This document shows, piece by piece, positions 1 through 9,937 of a stretch of DNA of 36,987 nt; position 1 is the first letter of the stretch; every line of letters starts with the position of its first letter. This stretch comes from Rhodospirillales bacterium (GTDB taxonomy: Bacteria > Pseudomonadota > Alphaproteobacteria > Rhodospirillales > Defluviicoccaceae), in assembly GCA_016793875.1 (NCBI GenBank), contig JAEULG010000087.1:1-36987 (forward strand), given 5' to 3'. Below the pieces are notes generated by a model. That model did no database searches and was not told the DNA's origin. It saw only the letters and a list, made by a program, of their open reading frames with translations. The position numbers and the translations under genes were made by a program.

Positions 1-1
1 G

Positions 2-139
2 TTCGCCGGCGTCATCTCGTTCGCGGTGAGCCCGAAGACCAACGAAAAATATGCCACCAAGCTGATGACGGCGCGCGTCATCTGTCAGGCGGTGGCGATC
101 GCCCTGTTCGGCCTGATCGTCCTGTTCTACGTCGTCTGA
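2..139 (+). CDS. HIG1-domain twin transmembrane protein (3' end only)
   Basis: The window opens inside this gene; only the last 45 codons are present and the stop is TGA at 137-139. The visible part has the end of one hydrophobic helix, a short polar loop with the pattern N-x-K-Y-x-x-K-L-M-x-x-R-V, then a second hydrophobic helix (AIALFGLIVLFYVV) ending the protein. This loop and the two-helix layout match small bacterial HIG1-type inner-membrane proteins; mitochondrial members assist respiratory complexes, but the bacterial role is not established. It is followed after 38 bases by the corrinoid adenosyltransferase on the same strand, so the two may be co-transcribed. The family call rests on a short segment. 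Confidence 0.7.
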   Translation, partial: FAGVISFAVSPKTNEKYATKLMTARVICQAVAIALFGLIVLFYVV

Positions 140-177
140 ACCGCGACCCGCCGCTGGGTCTGCCCAGGAGCCCGGTT

Positions 178-741
178 ATGGTGACACTCACGCGCATTTA
201 CACCCGCGGCGGCGATGCCGGGCAAACCTCCCTCAGCGACGGCTCGCGGGTGAGCAAGCAGCACCTCCGTGTCGCCGCCTACGGGACGGTGGACGAGACC
301 AACGGCATCGTCGGTGTCGCCCGCCAGCATACGCAGGGCGAGGCCGACGCCATGCTGTCGCGGATCCAGAACGACCTGTTCGATCTTGGTGCCGACCTGT
401 GCACGCCGGAGGAGGGCCGAAAGGCGGAAGGGGCCTTGCGCATCGTCGATGCCCAGGTGGAACGGCTCGAGCACGAGATCGACTCGATGAATGTCGAGTT
501 GCAGCCGCTGACGTCCTTCATCCTGCCGGGCGGCACCGCCGCATCGGCCTATCTGCATCTGGCGCGGACGGTGGCTCGCCGGGCGGAGCGGCTGATGTGC
601 GAGCTGGCCGAGGGCGATCAGGTCAATCCGGCAGCGATCCGCTACATCAACCGCCTCTCCGACCACCTCTTCGTCCTCGCCCGCTGGGAAAACGAGAAGG
701 GCGTTCGCGACGTCCTCTGGGTGCCCGGCGCCAACCGCTAG
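178..741 (+). CDS. PduO-type cob(I)alamin adenosyltransferase
   Basis: 187 residues, the usual length for PduO-type ATP:corrinoid adenosyltransferases, cytoplasmic trimers that transfer the 5'-deoxyadenosyl group of ATP to cob(I)alamin to give adenosylcobalamin. The N-terminal ATP-binding motif TRIYTRGGDAGQTSL (about residues 5-19) is complete, followed by the conserved V-D-E-x-N segment. The C-terminal R-R-A-E-R and N-R-L-S-D-x-L-F-x-L-A-R motifs of the ATP and corrin site are also present. The ATG is preceded by AGGAG about 8 bases upstream. The gene follows a HIG1-type membrane protein. No cobalamin riboswitch is visible upstream and no other B12 genes lie in the window, so it probably serves cofactor salvage or late assembly. 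Confidence 0.93.
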   Translation: MVTLTRIYTRGGDAGQTSLSDGSRVSKQHLRVAAYGTVDETNGIVGVARQHTQGEADAMLSRIQNDLFDLGADLCTPEEGRKAEGALRIVDAQVERLEHEIDSMNVELQPLTSFILPGGTAASAYLHLARTVARRAERLMCELAEGDQVNPAAIRYINRLSDHLFVLARWENEKGVRDVLWVPGANR

Positions 742-1017
742 GGACGCGGATTGCTCTCCCCCTTCCTGGAGAGGGAGGGGCCGGTCGCCGCAGGCGACGG
801 GACGTGAGGGTGGCTAGCCCTTGCTTGAAGCGGCGGGCACGCAACCAGACCCTCACCCGTCGCTTTGCTCGCACCTGTCCCGAGGGAGCGGGTTTGGCTC
901 CGCCCCGGTGAGTCTCGGCTCCTGACCCGCAGCGGGTGCTGTGCCGGGGGTTGATTTGGCGCCGCCGCCTCCGCTTATTTCCTGCATGTGCATCACCACC
1001 GGCCGCGGGCCGATGCC
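742..1017. repeat. Intergenic spacer with palindromic dispersed-repeat-like element
   Basis: This gap between the adenosyltransferase and lhr holds no convincing gene. It contains a small palindrome, CTCTCC (754-759) facing GGAGAG (768-773). It also has a longer imperfect inverted repeat in which GACGGGACGTGAGGGT (near 797-812) faces ACCCTCACCCGTC (849-861). Such C/T-rich and G/A-rich arms with a CCCTCACCC box look like the dispersed intergenic repeats of many proteobacterial genomes. The stem at 6672-6696 shares the CTCTCC/GGAGAG theme. It may act as a transcriptional punctuation signal after the adenosyltransferase gene. Repeat status is inferred from appearance only. Confidence 0.4.
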
Positions 1018-4000
1018 ATGACCAGCGACGGCCTGTTCCACCCCGCCGTCGCCGGCTGGTTCGCGCAGACGTTTGGCGCGCCAACGGCGGCGCAGGCACA
1101 GGCGTGGCCGGCGATCAAGGGCGGCGCGCATGTCCTGATCGCCGCGCCTACCGGCTCCGGCAAGACGCTGGCTGCCTTCCTCGCAGCGATCGACGGGCTT
1201 GTACGGCAGGGCCTTGCCGGCGGCTTGGCGGACGCAACCCAGGTTGTCTACGTCTCGCCGCTGAAAGCCCTTTCCAACGATATCCGCCGCAACCTGGAAG
1301 CGCCGCTCGCCGGCATCGGCGCGGCGCTGCGCGAGCGCGGCCTTGCCGATCCCGGGATACGCACCGCCGTGCGCACCGGCGATACCCCGCCCGGCGAGCG
1401 CGAGCGCATGCGCCGCTGCCCGCCGCACATCGTCGTCACCACGCCGGAGTCGCTCTACATCCTGCTCGGCTCCGCCTCGGGCCGTGCCATGCTGTCGACG
1501 ACGCGCACCGTCATCGTCGACGAGATCCACGCGCTGGCGCCGAACAAGCGCGGCGCCCACCTCGCCCTGTCGCTGGAGCGGCTGGCGGCGCTGTGCGAGG
1601 ACCGGCTGCTGCGCATCGGCCTGTCGGCGACGCAGAAGCCCATCGAGACCGTCGCGCAGTTCCTGGTCGGCAGTGGCGCGGACGGTGGGTGGGCCGGGGC
1701 AGCCTGCACCATCATCGACGTCGGCCACCGCCGCGCCCGCGACTTGGCGCTGGAGGTACCAGCGGCGCCGCTGGAAGCAGTGATGTCGAACGAGGTGTGG
1801 GAGGAGGTCTACGACCGGCTTGCCCGCCTCATCGAAGCGCATCGGACGACGCTGATCTTCGTCAACACGAGGCGGATGGCGGAACGCGCCAGCCGCGCTC
1901 TCTCCGAACGGCTGAGCGCGGACCTGGTCACCGCCCACCACGGCAGCCTCGCCAAGGAGCAGCGCCTCGATGCCGAGCAGCGGCTGAAGGCGGGCCGGCT
2001 GAAGGCGCTGGTGGCGACGGCCTCGCTGGAGCTGGGCATCGATATCGGCGATATCGACCTCGTCTGCCAGCTCGGCTCGCCGCGCTCGATCGCCAGCCTG
2101 CTGCAGCGCGCCGGGCGCTCGGGACACGCGGTCATCGGCACACCGAAGTGCCGGCTGTTCCCGCTGTCGCGCGACGAGTTGGTAGAATGCGCGGCGTTGC
2201 TGGACAGCGTCGGCCGCGGCGAGCTGGACCGCCTCGCCGTGCCGGATCAGCCGCTGGACGTACTGGCGCAGCAGATCGTCGCCGAGGTGGCGTCGGACGA
2301 GTGGGGCGAGGACGCGCTGTGGCAGCGCTGCCGCCGCGCCTTTCCCTACCGCCACCTCTCGCGCGGGGACTTCGGCGCGGTGGTGGCGATGCTGGCGGAA
2401 GGCTACACCACCCGGCGCGGCCGGCGCGGCGCGCTGATCCACTTCGACGGCGTCAATCACCTGCTGCGCGGCCGTCGCGGCGCCCGGCTGACGGCGCTGA
2501 CCTCCGGGGGCGCCATCCCCGACAACGCCGACTACCAGGTGCTGTTGGAGCCGGAGAACCACATCGTCGGCACGGTCAACGAGGATTTCGCTGTCGAGAG
2601 CCTCGCCGGCGACGTCTTCCAGCTCGGCAATACCGCCTATCGCATCATCCGCGTTGAACGCGGCACCGTCCGCGTCGAGGACGCCGAGGGGCAGGCGCCG
2701 AACATCCCATTCTGGCTGGGCGAGGCCCCGGGCCGCAGCGACGAGCTGTCGGTCGCCGTCTCGCGCCTGCGCGCCGATGTCGAGGCGCGCCTGACGGGCG
2801 GCGGGGCCGCCGATGACGAGGTGCACTGGCTGGCGACGCTGCCCGGCGTCGGCGAGGCGGCCGGACGCCAGCTCGCCGAATACCTCGGCGCCGGCTATGG
2901 CGCGCTCGGCTGCCTGCCGACGCAAGCGACCATCGTCTTCGAGCGGTTCTTCGACGAGGTCGGCGGCATGCAGCTGGTCATCCACGCCCCGTTCGGCAGC
3001 CGCATCAACCGCGCCTGGGGGCTGGCGCTGCGCAAGCGGTTCTGCCGCAAGTTCAACTTCGAGCTGCAGGCGGCGGCGACCGAGGACAATATCGTCCTGT
3101 CGCTCACCGGCGCTCACAGCTTCCAGCTCGCCGACGTCGCCCGCTACCTGAAGGCGGCAAGCGTCCGTTCCCTGCTGATCCAGGCGCTGCTGGATGCGCC
3201 GATGTTCATCACCCGCTGGCGGTGGGTGGCGAGCGTGGCGCTGGCGCTGCCGCGCTTCCGCGGCGGCCGCAAGATGCCGCCACAGCTGCTGCGGATGGAC
3301 GCCGAGGACCTGCTGGCGGCGATCTTCCCCGACCAGGTCGCCTGCGCCGAGAACCTCGTCGGCGAGCGCGAGATCCCCGACCATCCGCTGGTGCGTCAGA
3401 CCATTGCCGACTGCCTGCACGAGGCGATGGACGTGGGTGGCCTGGAGCGGCTGCTGGCGGGGCTGGAAGCGGGGGCGATCGCGGTGGTGGCGCGCGATCT
3501 CACCGAGCCGTCGCCGCTGGCGCTGGAGGTGCTGTCGGCGCGGCCTTACGCCTACCTCGACGATGCGCCGCTGGAAGAGCGCCGCACCCAGGCGGTGATG
3601 AGCCGCCGCTGGCTGGCGCCGGAGGCGGCGGCTGACCTCGGCCGCCTCGATCCCGAGGCCATCGCCCGCGTCCGCGAGGAAGCCTGGCCCGATCCTGCCA
3701 ACGCCGACGAGCTGCATGACGCGCTGGTCTGGCTCGGTTTCCTCACCACCGATGAGGTGCCTGACGGATGGGGGGGCTGGCTGACGGACTTGGCACGGCA
3801 GCGGCGGGGCACCCGTTTGCATACCATGAACGCAACACTGTGGATTGCCGCCGAGCGGATCCCGCTGTTCCTGGCGGTGTGGCCGCAGGCCCGGCTCGAT
3901 CCGCCGATCAGCGCTCCCGATGCTGTTGCCGGCCGCATCTGGTCGCGCGACGAGGCGCTGAGCGAGATCGTCCGCGGCCGGCTGGAAGGCGAGGGGCCGG

Positions 4001-5418
4001 TCACCGAGGCGGCGCTGGCGGCGCGGCTGGGGCTGCCGCGCGCCGACATCGCCGCGGTGCTGGCCGGGTTCGAGGCCGAGGGCTTCGCCCTGCGCGGCCG
4101 CTTCTCCGCCGATGCGGACGACGAGGAGTGGTGCGACCGGCGGCTGCTCGCCCGCATTCACCAGTACACCGTCAAGCGGCTCCGCGCCGAGATTCAGCCG
4201 GTCGCTGCCCGCGACTTCCTGCGCTTCCTGTTCGAATGGCAGCGGGTGACGGCGGACGCGCGCATGGTCGGCCCCGATGCGTTGGAAGTCGTCGTCAGCC
4301 AGCTCGAAGGCTTTCCGGCGCCGGCCGCGGCGTGGGAGAGCGAGATCCTGCCGGCGCGCGTCGCCGGCTACGAGCCGGGATGGCTCGACGATCTTTGCCT
4401 TGCCGGCCGCATTACCTGGGCAAGGCTGGGCGGCGGTCCGGCCCGCCGGGAGGGCAGCGAGCGCCGCGTCGCGCCGGTACGTACGACGCCGATCACCCTG
4501 CTGCCGCGGCGATACGCCGCGTTCTGGACAGCGTTGTCGCCAGCGGACGACGCGAAGCCGGCGTCAGCCCGTGCCCAGGCGGTTGCCGAGTTCATCCGTG
4601 TGCACGGAGCGTCATTCTTCGACGAACTCGTCGACGGCAGCGGGCTGCTGCGCACGCAGGTGGAAGAGGCGCTGGCGGAGTTGGTTGCCCTCGGCCAGGT
4701 CAGCTCCGACAGCTTCTCCGGCCTGCGGGCCCTGCTGGTGCCCTCCGACCGGCGGCCATCGGCGCGCGGCGACCGGCACCGCCGGCGCGGCGTGGGCTTC
4801 GGCATGGACGATGCCGGACGCTGGGCGTTGGCCCGCCGCTCGCGCCCCGGTCAGCCGGCATCGCAGGCGGAAGCTGCCGTCGCAGAGCATGTGGTGCAGG
4901 CGCTGCTGCGCCGCTGGGGGGTGCTGTTCTGGCGGCTGCTGGAGCGCGAGGCCGAGTGGCTGCCGCCGTGGCGCGACCTGCTGCGCGTCTGCCGCCGGCT
5001 GGAGGCCCGCGGCGAGGTGCGCGGCGGCCGCTTCGTCGCCGGCTTTTCGGGAGAGCAGTTCGCGCTGCCGGAGGCGGTCGGCATGCTGCGCGAGGTGCGG
5101 CGCAAGCCACCCTCGGACGCCTGGATCGCGGTTTCCGGCGCCGATCCGCTCAATCTTGTCGGAATCCTGACGCCGGGGCCAAAGCTGGCGGCGCTGGGCG
5201 GCAATCGCGTGCTCTACCGCGCCGGTCTGCCGGTGGGGATGCTTGCCGGCGGCGAGGTGCGCTTGCTGCAGGAGCTGGAGGCTGCCGAAGAGTGGGAGGC
5301 ACGCAAGCGGCTGTTGCGGTCCGCGGCGGTGGGAGGGCGTCCGGCCACGCCGCCGAGCGGCGGCGTGGCGGCGCCGGCCGGAGCCGATATCATGGCGCAA
5401 CCGCGCGGCAGTTCGTGA
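1018..5418 (+). CDS. lhr: Large ATP-dependent helicase Lhr (long form)
   Basis: 1466 residues from ATG 1018. An in-frame GTG at 988 would add ten residues with a His-rich start; neither start has a clear ribosome site. Lhr is a superfamily 2 3'-5' helicase that translocates on single-stranded DNA and unwinds DNA or RNA-DNA hybrids, with roles in DNA repair. Visible motifs are Walker A APTGSGKT (residues 43-50), DEIH (168-171), SAT around 205, a second RecA domain with [14 protein letters not shown], and motif [10 protein letters not shown] (363-370). A winged-helix and Lhr-specific core domain follows. The roughly 600-residue C-terminal extension makes this the full-length bacterial form, not the shorter ligase-associated form. 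No ligase or exonuclease partner is adjacent. It ends 9 bases from the convergent ada gene. Confidence 0.93.
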   Translation: MTSDGLFHPAVAGWFAQTFGAPTAAQAQAWPAIKGGAHVLIAAPTGSGKTLAAFLAAIDGLVRQGLAGGLADATQVVYVSPLKALSNDIRRNLEAPLAGIGAALRERGLADPGIRTAVRTGDTPPGERERMRRCPPHIVVTTPESLYILLGSASGRAMLSTTRTVIVDEIHALAPNKRGAHLALSLERLAALCEDRLLRIGLSATQKPIETVAQFLVGSGADGGWAGAACTIIDVGHRRARDLALEVPAAPLEAVMSNEVWEEVYDRLARLIEAHRTTLIFVNTRRMAERASRALSERLSADLVTAHHGSLAKEQRLDAEQRLKAGRLKALVATASLELGIDIGDIDLVCQLGSPRSIASLLQRAGRSGHAVIGTPKCRLFPLSRDELVECAALLDSVGRGELDRLAVPDQPLDVLAQQIVAEVASDEWGEDALWQRCRRAFPYRHLSRGDFGAVVAMLAEGYTTRRGRRGALIHFDGVNHLLRGRRGARLTALTSGGAIPDNADYQVLLEPENHIVGTVNEDFAVESLAGDVFQLGNTAYRIIRVERGTVRVEDAEGQAPNIPFWLGEAPGRSDELSVAVSRLRADVEARLTGGGAADDEVHWLATLPGVGEAAGRQLAEYLGAGYGALGCLPTQATIVFERFFDEVGGMQLVIHAPFGSRINRAWGLALRKRFCRKFNFELQAAATEDNIVLSLTGAHSFQLADVARYLKAASVRSLLIQALLDAPMFITRWRWVASVALALPRFRGGRKMPPQLLRMDAEDLLAAIFPDQVACAENLVGEREIPDHPLVRQTIADCLHEAMDVGGLERLLAGLEAGAIAVVARDLTEPSPLALEVLSARPYAYLDDAPLEERRTQAVMSRRWLAPEAAADLGRLDPEAIARVREEAWPDPANADELHDALVWLGFLTTDEVPDGWGGWLTDLARQRRGTRLHTMNATLWIAAERIPLFLAVWPQARLDPPISAPDAVAGRIWSRDEALSEIVRGRLEGEGPVTEAALAARLGLPRADIAAVLAGFEAEGFALRGRFSADADDEEWCDRRLLARIHQYTVKRLRAEIQPVAARDFLRFLFEWQRVTADARMVGPDALEVVVSQLEGFPAPAAAWESEILPARVAGYEPGWLDDLCLAGRITWARLGGGPARREGSERRVAPVRTTPITLLPRRYAAFWTALSPADDAKPASARAQAVAEFIRVHGASFFDELVDGSGLLRTQVEEALAELVALGQVSSDSFSGLRALLVPSDRRPSARGDRHRRRGVGFGMDDAGRWALARRSRPGQPASQAEAAVAEHVVQALLRRWGVLFWRLLEREAEWLPPWRDLLRVCRRLEARGEVRGGRFVAGFSGEQFALPEAVGMLREVRRKPPSDAWIAVSGADPLNLVGILTPGPKLAALGGNRVLYRAGLPVGMLAGGEVRLLQELEAAEEWEARKRLLRSAAVGGRPATPPSGGVAAPAGADIMAQPRGSS

Positions 5419-5427
5419 GGTTCCGCT

Positions 5428-6537
5428 CTACGGTGTCTCGGTCGGTTTTCCCTTCGCCTCGCGGTGGAGCAGCCGGCGCTTGCGTTCGATGCCCCAGCGG
5501 TACCCGGACAGCGTGCCGTCGCTCCTGATCACACGGTGACAGGGAATGGCAACGGCGAGCGTGTTTGCTGCACAGGCGCCGGCCACCGCCCGCACGGCGC
5601 CGGGCGTGCCGATACGCCGGGCGATCTCGGCGTAGCTGGCGGTCGTCCCGGCGGGTATTCTTGAGAGCTCCTCCCAGACGCGGATCTGGAAGGCGGTGCC
5701 GCGCAGGTCGAGCGGCAACGACAGTCCCGACGCCGGCGCCTCGATGAAGCGGACGACAGCCGCCACCACCTCGGCAAAGCCGGCATCGTCGCCGATCAGG
5801 TTGGCCTGCGGAAATCGGCGGCGCAGATTGCGGACGAGGGCGGCGGGATCGTCATCCAGCGCGATGGCGCAGACCCCGCGTTCGCTGCATGCCACCAGGA
5901 TGCAGCCGAGGGAGCAGTCGCTGACGGCGAAGCGGACGTCGCGCCCATCGCCGCCGCGTCGATAGGCCGTCGGGGTCATGCCGAGGATGTCGCCGGCAAC
6001 CTGGTAAAAGCGGCTGCTGGCGTTGAAGCCGGCACTGTAGATGGCGGCGGTGACGGTGCTGCCGTCGGGACGCTCGAGCTCTTCGCGCAGCCGCCGGGCG
6101 CGCTGGCCGGCGGCGTAGGCCCGGGGGGTCAGGCCGGTGACCGCCTTGAAGATGCGGTGGAAGCGGGACGCGCTCAGTCCGGCTGTCGCCGCGAGCGCCG
6201 CCAGCGGCGGCGGTGCGTCGGCGGCGTCGATCGCCCGGCAGGCTGCCGCGACCGTCGCGGCATGCTGTTCGGCGCGCGAAGGCGCGTCCGGCCGGCAGCG
6301 TCGGCAGGCGCGGAAGCCCGCTGCCTGCGCGGCCGCCGAAGTCGCGAAGAAGTGGACGTGCTGCCGCTTGGCCCGCCGCGCCGGGCACGAAGGTCGGCAG
6401 TAGATGCCGGTCGTGGTGACCGCATAGACGAACGCGCCGTCGCAGGAGCCATCGCGTGACGCCACCGCGCGCCAGCGTGGGTCGCCCGCGACGGGGTCGG
6501 TCGCCTGGAAGGAGAGGTTGCTCGTCGCCTGGCTCAT
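5428..6537 (-). CDS. ada: Bifunctional Ada: DNA alkylation repair methyltransferase and transcription activator
   Basis: 369 residues from the ATG at 6537, which has a GGAGGGCGGAAG ribosome site; a longer open frame upstream lacks one and adds unrelated sequence. The order is that of Ada. A zinc-binding N-terminal domain carries C47, C51, C78 and C81; C47 lies in YCRPSCPARR and is the expected acceptor from methylphosphotriesters. An AraC-type helix-turn-helix spans about 95-185. The C-terminal O6-methylguanine methyltransferase has active-site PCHRVI with C333 and the following G-Y-R-W-G. Methylation of the N-terminal cysteine turns the family into an activator of its own regulon. No alkB or alkA lies alongside. 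The gene converges on lhr. All catalytic residues are intact. Confidence 0.95.
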   Translation of the reverse strand: MSQATSNLSFQATDPVAGDPRWRAVASRDGSCDGAFVYAVTTTGIYCRPSCPARRAKRQHVHFFATSAAAQAAGFRACRRCRPDAPSRAEQHAATVAAACRAIDAADAPPPLAALAATAGLSASRFHRIFKAVTGLTPRAYAAGQRARRLREELERPDGSTVTAAIYSAGFNASSRFYQVAGDILGMTPTAYRRGGDGRDVRFAVSDCSLGCILVACSERGVCAIALDDDPAALVRNLRRRFPQANLIGDDAGFAEVVAAVVRFIEAPASGLSLPLDLRGTAFQIRVWEELSRIPAGTTASYAEIARRIGTPGAVRAVAGACAANTLAVAIPCHRVIRSDGTLSGYRWGIERKRRLLHREAKGKPTETP

Positions 6538-6666
6538 TGCTCTTCCGCCCTCCGCTGCTCGGCTACGGAAGACTCTGGGGAGAATGGGCCGCCGCCGCAC
6601 TCCGTTCCTTGCCGCCAAATCTGCGATCAGATGCCGGATCGTCGACGATACGGGACGGCGGGCAGC

Positions 6667-6696
6667 AAAAACCCCTCTCCCGCAGGGGGAGAGGGG
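6667..6696 (-). terminator. Intrinsic terminator of the phosphofructokinase gene
   Basis: Read on the minus strand, CCCCTCTCCC, a 5-base loop, then GGGAGAGGGG forms a perfect 10-bp stem followed directly by TTTTT. It lies 70 bases beyond the stop of the phosphofructokinase gene and before ada, in the right orientation for a Rho-independent terminator. The stem resembles the dispersed repeat seen at 754-773. Confidence 0.8.
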
Positions 6697-6766
6697 GGTG
6701 ATCCGGAATGCCGATGCTCCCGCGCCGCGGCGCCGAAGCACGTGGAAAGCGGGGTTATCCCCCGGG

Positions 6767-8002
6767 TTACTCGGCTGGTGTGTTGAGGATCTTCGCAACC
6801 TTGTTGAGCCGCAGCCGCGAAACCTCGGGCATGCCCGAGCCGAGCAGCGGCCGCAGGTAGAGCAGGAACTTGTCGGTGACGTCGTGGCCGTTGTCGGCGA
6901 TGAACTCCGCCGGCATCACCTTGGTCTTGGCGGCGATCTCCTTCAGATCGACGAGGTGGTAGTCGACCGAATAGAAGCCGGTGCGGTGAATGGTGACCGA
7001 GCCCGAGTGGTTGCCGGCGGAATTGCCGTAGTGGGCGTACTGCACCGCCTTCTCGCCCACCTCGCGGGCCTCCCGCTGGTCGACGTCGGAGACGCAGCCG
7101 AGGAAGGAGCGCTGCAGATAGCCGAAGGTATCGCCGCGCACACGCTTGATGTTGGTGTGGGTCTTGATGTGGTCGGTGAGCAGGTCGGCCAGCGCGCCGG
7201 TGCCGGACAGCTGGACGTTGCCATGGGCATCGCGCTCGACGTTCTTGGCGAGCTTGGTGGCGATGGGCTGGCCGCTCTCGTCGTGCACGCCCTCGGAGAC
7301 GGCGACGATGCAGCGGCCATACTTGTTGTAGATGGCGCTCACATCCTTGACGAACTGGTCGAGGCTGAACGCCCGCTCGGGCACGTAGATCAGGTGTGGG
7401 CCGTCGTCCTCGTACTTGCGGCCCAGCGCCGAGGCGGCGGTCAGAAAGCCGGCGTGCCGGCCCATCACCACGGCGACGTAGACACCCGGCAAGGCCCGGT
7501 TGTCGAGGTTGGCGCCGGCGAAGGCGAGGGCGACGAACCGCGCCGCCGAGGGGAAGCCCGGGGTGTGGTCGTTGATCACCAAGTCGTTGTCGATGGTCTT
7601 GGGGATGTGCACGCAAGTTAGCGGATAGTCGGCGGCCAGCGCCTGCTCGTGCAGGATGCGCGCGGTATCCGAGGAGTCGTTGCCGCCGATGTAGAAGAAG
7701 GTCTCAATGCCGTGCGCCCGCATCACCTTGAAGATCTCGGCGCAATACTTCTCGTCCGGCTTGTCGCGGGTGGAGCCGAGACCGGAGGTCGGCGTATTGC
7801 CGACCATCTCGAGGTTGTGGGTGGTTTCGCGGGTGAGGTCGAGGAAGTCCTCGTTGATGATACCGCGAACGCCGTGGTAGGCGCCGTAAACCCGCTCCAC
7901 CGTCGGCACCTTGCGGGATTCGATGACCGCGCCAACCATCGATTCATTGATGACCGCGGTGGGACCGCCGCCTTGGGCGACGAGAACCTTGCCGTGCAAC
8001 AT
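6767..8002 (-). CDS. pfp: Pyrophosphate-dependent 6-phosphofructokinase
   Basis: 411 residues from ATG 8002; an upstream in-frame extension is disregarded. The enzyme interconverts fructose 6-phosphate and fructose 1,6-bisphosphate, using pyrophosphate so that the step is reversible. The nucleotide/PPi loop reads GGGPTAVIN (residues 11-19). GGNDS follows at 106-110, with Asp at the position that is Gly in ATP enzymes. PKTIDND (134-140) has Lys where ATP-dependent enzymes have Gly, and MGRHAGF (180-186) binds sugar phosphate. The Asp plus Lys pair is the accepted signature of PPi use. PPi-type enzymes are known from Rhodospirillum relatives. The gene stands alone with its own terminator at 6667-6696. 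PPi rather than ATP use is inferred from these residues. Confidence 0.9.
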   Translation of the reverse strand: MLHGKVLVAQGGGPTAVINESMVGAVIESRKVPTVERVYGAYHGVRGIINEDFLDLTRETTHNLEMVGNTPTSGLGSTRDKPDEKYCAEIFKVMRAHGIETFFYIGGNDSSDTARILHEQALAADYPLTCVHIPKTIDNDLVINDHTPGFPSAARFVALAFAGANLDNRALPGVYVAVVMGRHAGFLTAASALGRKYEDDGPHLIYVPERAFSLDQFVKDVSAIYNKYGRCIVAVSEGVHDESGQPIATKLAKNVERDAHGNVQLSGTGALADLLTDHIKTHTNIKRVRGDTFGYLQRSFLGCVSDVDQREAREVGEKAVQYAHYGNSAGNHSGSVTIHRTGFYSVDYHLVDLKEIAAKTKVMPAEFIADNGHDVTDKFLLYLRPLLGSGMPEVSRLRLNKVAKILNTPAE

Positions 8003-8226
8003 GTCGCTTCTTGCCCCTCTCTCCCTGCTGCTGACCAGCGGGCAACCGGCACCGGCGAGCACTTTCGTCGCAGGCTGCGGTGCCCAGAGCTATCGAGGGG
8101 CGGACCGTAGCATGCCGCCGCGGCGGCGCGGAAGCGCGAAAACCGGCGCCGCGGTGCGCTCATCTCGTTCGAGGCAAGCCGGGAGTGAGAGACGACACGT
8201 GCTCCCGCCGCTAAGGCCGGATCGGC

Positions 8227-9198
8227 TCATAGCCAGTGGCGGCTGCGGAAATAGAGGTAGGGGCCGATGGCCGAAATCAGCATCAGCAGCAGGGCAACGG
8301 GGTAGCCGAGATCCCAGTCCAGCTCAGGCATCAGGTGAAAGTTCATCCCGTAGATGCTTGCTACCAGCGTCGGCGGCAGGAAGATGACGGCGATGACCGA
8401 GAAAATCTTGATGATGTTGTTCTGTTGGATGTTGATCATGCCCAATGTGGCATCGAGCAGCAGCTGCAGCTTTTCCGACATCCGCTCGACGTAACCCATC
8501 AGCGAGATGATGTCGCGCTGCAGATCTTTGATGCGCACCCGCACCTGCTTCTGCCCGAGCAGCCGCATGTTGGCATCGAAGAAGGTGAGCAGGCGCGACA
8601 AGCCGACGAGGCTCTCGTCCACCTTCGAGCAGCGGATGGCGTTCAGACCGATCGTCTTGAGCTCTTCGCCATAGTCCTGGGCGCCGCTGTCGTTCAGCGG
8701 CGGCGAAAAGATCGACTTGGAAAGGCTGCCCACCTGGGCGTCGACCCCTTCCAGCGTATCGGCGGCGCGGTCGACGACCGCATCCAACAGTTCGACGAGC
8801 GCAATCTCGGCGCTGGCGCACAGTTCCGGCTGCGAGGCGATGCGTGTCTGGAAGGTGATGAAGGGAGTCGGCGTGGCGTAGCGAACGGTGGTCAGCAACC
8901 CATCGGCGAGAACGAAGGTGATCGCCCGCGTCTCCGGCGCGCCGGTATCGATCTGGTTGATGATGCTCGCCGTCATGAACAGGGCCATCCCCTCCCGGTA
9001 GAGGCGGCTCGATGATTCGATCTCGCGCATTTCCTCCTGGGTGGGGACGTCGATGCCGGCGATATGCTTGATCTCGCGGATGTCATCCGGTGTCGGCTCG
9101 AGCATGTCGGCCCACACCAAGCCGTCCGGCAGCGGTTCACCATGCATCCGAGGCTCGGCGACGACGCGGCCACCGCGACGGCAGTAAAGCGTCAGCAT
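8227..9198 (-). CDS. corA: CorA-family magnesium/cobalt transporter
   Basis: 323 residues from ATG 9198, which has GGGAGAGG about 8 bases upstream; the open frame extends 20 residues further without a ribosome site. CorA is a pentameric inner-membrane channel taking up Mg2+ and, in some members, Co2+ or Ni2+. The protein has the acidic cytoplasmic alpha/beta domain, a long helix region (about 130-255) and two C-terminal membrane helices. The signature YGMNF, with GMN at 284-286, ends the first of these. The basic C-terminus FRSRHWL is family-like. It lies 116 bases downstream of the oxygenase gene on the same strand. A weakly transcribed pair is possible, but no functional link is evident. 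Confidence 0.93.
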   Translation of the reverse strand: MLTLYCRRGGRVVAEPRMHGEPLPDGLVWADMLEPTPDDIREIKHIAGIDVPTQEEMREIESSSRLYREGMALFMTASIINQIDTGAPETRAITFVLADGLLTTVRYATPTPFITFQTRIASQPELCASAEIALVELLDAVVDRAADTLEGVDAQVGSLSKSIFSPPLNDSGAQDYGEELKTIGLNAIRCSKVDESLVGLSRLLTFFDANMRLLGQKQVRVRIKDLQRDIISLMGYVERMSEKLQLLLDATLGMINIQQNNIIKIFSVIAVIFLPPTLVASIYGMNFHLMPELDWDLGYPVALLLMLISAIGPYLYFRSRHWL

Positions 9199-9313
9199 CT
9201 GCGTGCCTCTCCCGGTTGACGCGGCCGGCAGAGCGGCCAGGGTTGTTGTCGACGGCACGCAGCCGAAGGTTCGTTAGGGAAATATGGCTTGCGCTTGGCG
9301 GCGGTACCCGAAC

Positions 9314-9937
9314 TCAGTGCCGTTTGAAGAGACGCTTGAGCCGTTTTTTCAGGGTGCCCGGTCCGCGTTCGTCGCGCGACTGCCGCTTCGGCTTGACCCA
9401 GTACATCTGCAGGGACCGGCGCTCGGCCTCGCACGGGACGAACCCGTGATACGAGTTCTCGGAGCGGCGGAAGGCGAGCAGCGTGCCCCGCTCCGGCGCC
9501 ACCTCGGCGGCATAGGAATCAATGTTCTTAGGCGAGCGCAGCAGCCGCAGCTTTCCACCTTCGTGCGGCCAGCTCTCGTTGAAGTAGATCAGCGCGGTGA
9601 CGATCTTGGTCCGGGAATCGTTGTGGATGGCGCCGTCGGACGCCTCGCTGAAGCGGCGGACGGTCGTCTGCAGCAGCAGATGGTCGAGATCGATGCCGAA
9701 CTTGCCGGCGAAGGCGCGGCGGGTCTCGTCGCTTGCCAGTTCCTCAAGGAGCGCCGCAAAGGTCGGGCCGTACCTCAGTTCGTCCGGCGGAAAGTTGCCC
9801 GGCTCGTCGATTCCCGGATAATCGCGGTTGATTTCCGCCAGCACTTCGCGATGAACGAACTCCGGGACGACGATGAAGTCGCACGGGTCACGCTGCAGCG
9901 GGGTGCGCGCAAACGATTGCAGATCAAGGATCGACAT
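9314..9937 (-). CDS. 2-oxoglutarate/Fe(II)-dependent oxygenase (prolyl-hydroxylase-like)
   Basis: 207 residues from ATG 9937; a GTG 13 codons upstream is an alternative. The double-stranded beta-helix fold is indicated by the iron triad H105-x-D107 (AIHNDSRTK) and H164 (SYHGF), with R174 (ERRSLQMYW) placed to bind 2-oxoglutarate. G-G-x-L and ALIYFNE are typical of the prolyl 4-hydroxylase-like group that hydroxylates protein prolines or small molecules. The substrate cannot be told. The C-terminus is strongly basic (LKKRLKRLFKRH), perhaps a nucleic-acid or membrane contact. Its start codon overlaps that of the divergent HAD gene within one CATG at 9935-9938, leaving no room for a conventional intergenic promoter. 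Confidence 0.85.
   Translation of the reverse strand: MSILDLQSFARTPLQRDPCDFIVVPEFVHREVLAEINRDYPGIDEPGNFPPDELRYGPTFAALLEELASDETRRAFAGKFGIDLDHLLLQTTVRRFSEASDGAIHNDSRTKIVTALIYFNESWPHEGGKLRLLRSPKNIDSYAAEVAPERGTLLAFRRSENSYHGFVPCEAERRSLQMYWVKPKRQSRDERGPGTLKKRLKRLFKRH

Noticed and set aside
853-4161. Minus-strand open frame of 1102 codons across lhr
   Set aside because: It is low-complexity Arg/Gln/Ala-rich antisense shadow of the well-supported helicase and has no domain or ribosome site; long shadows are expected at this GC content.
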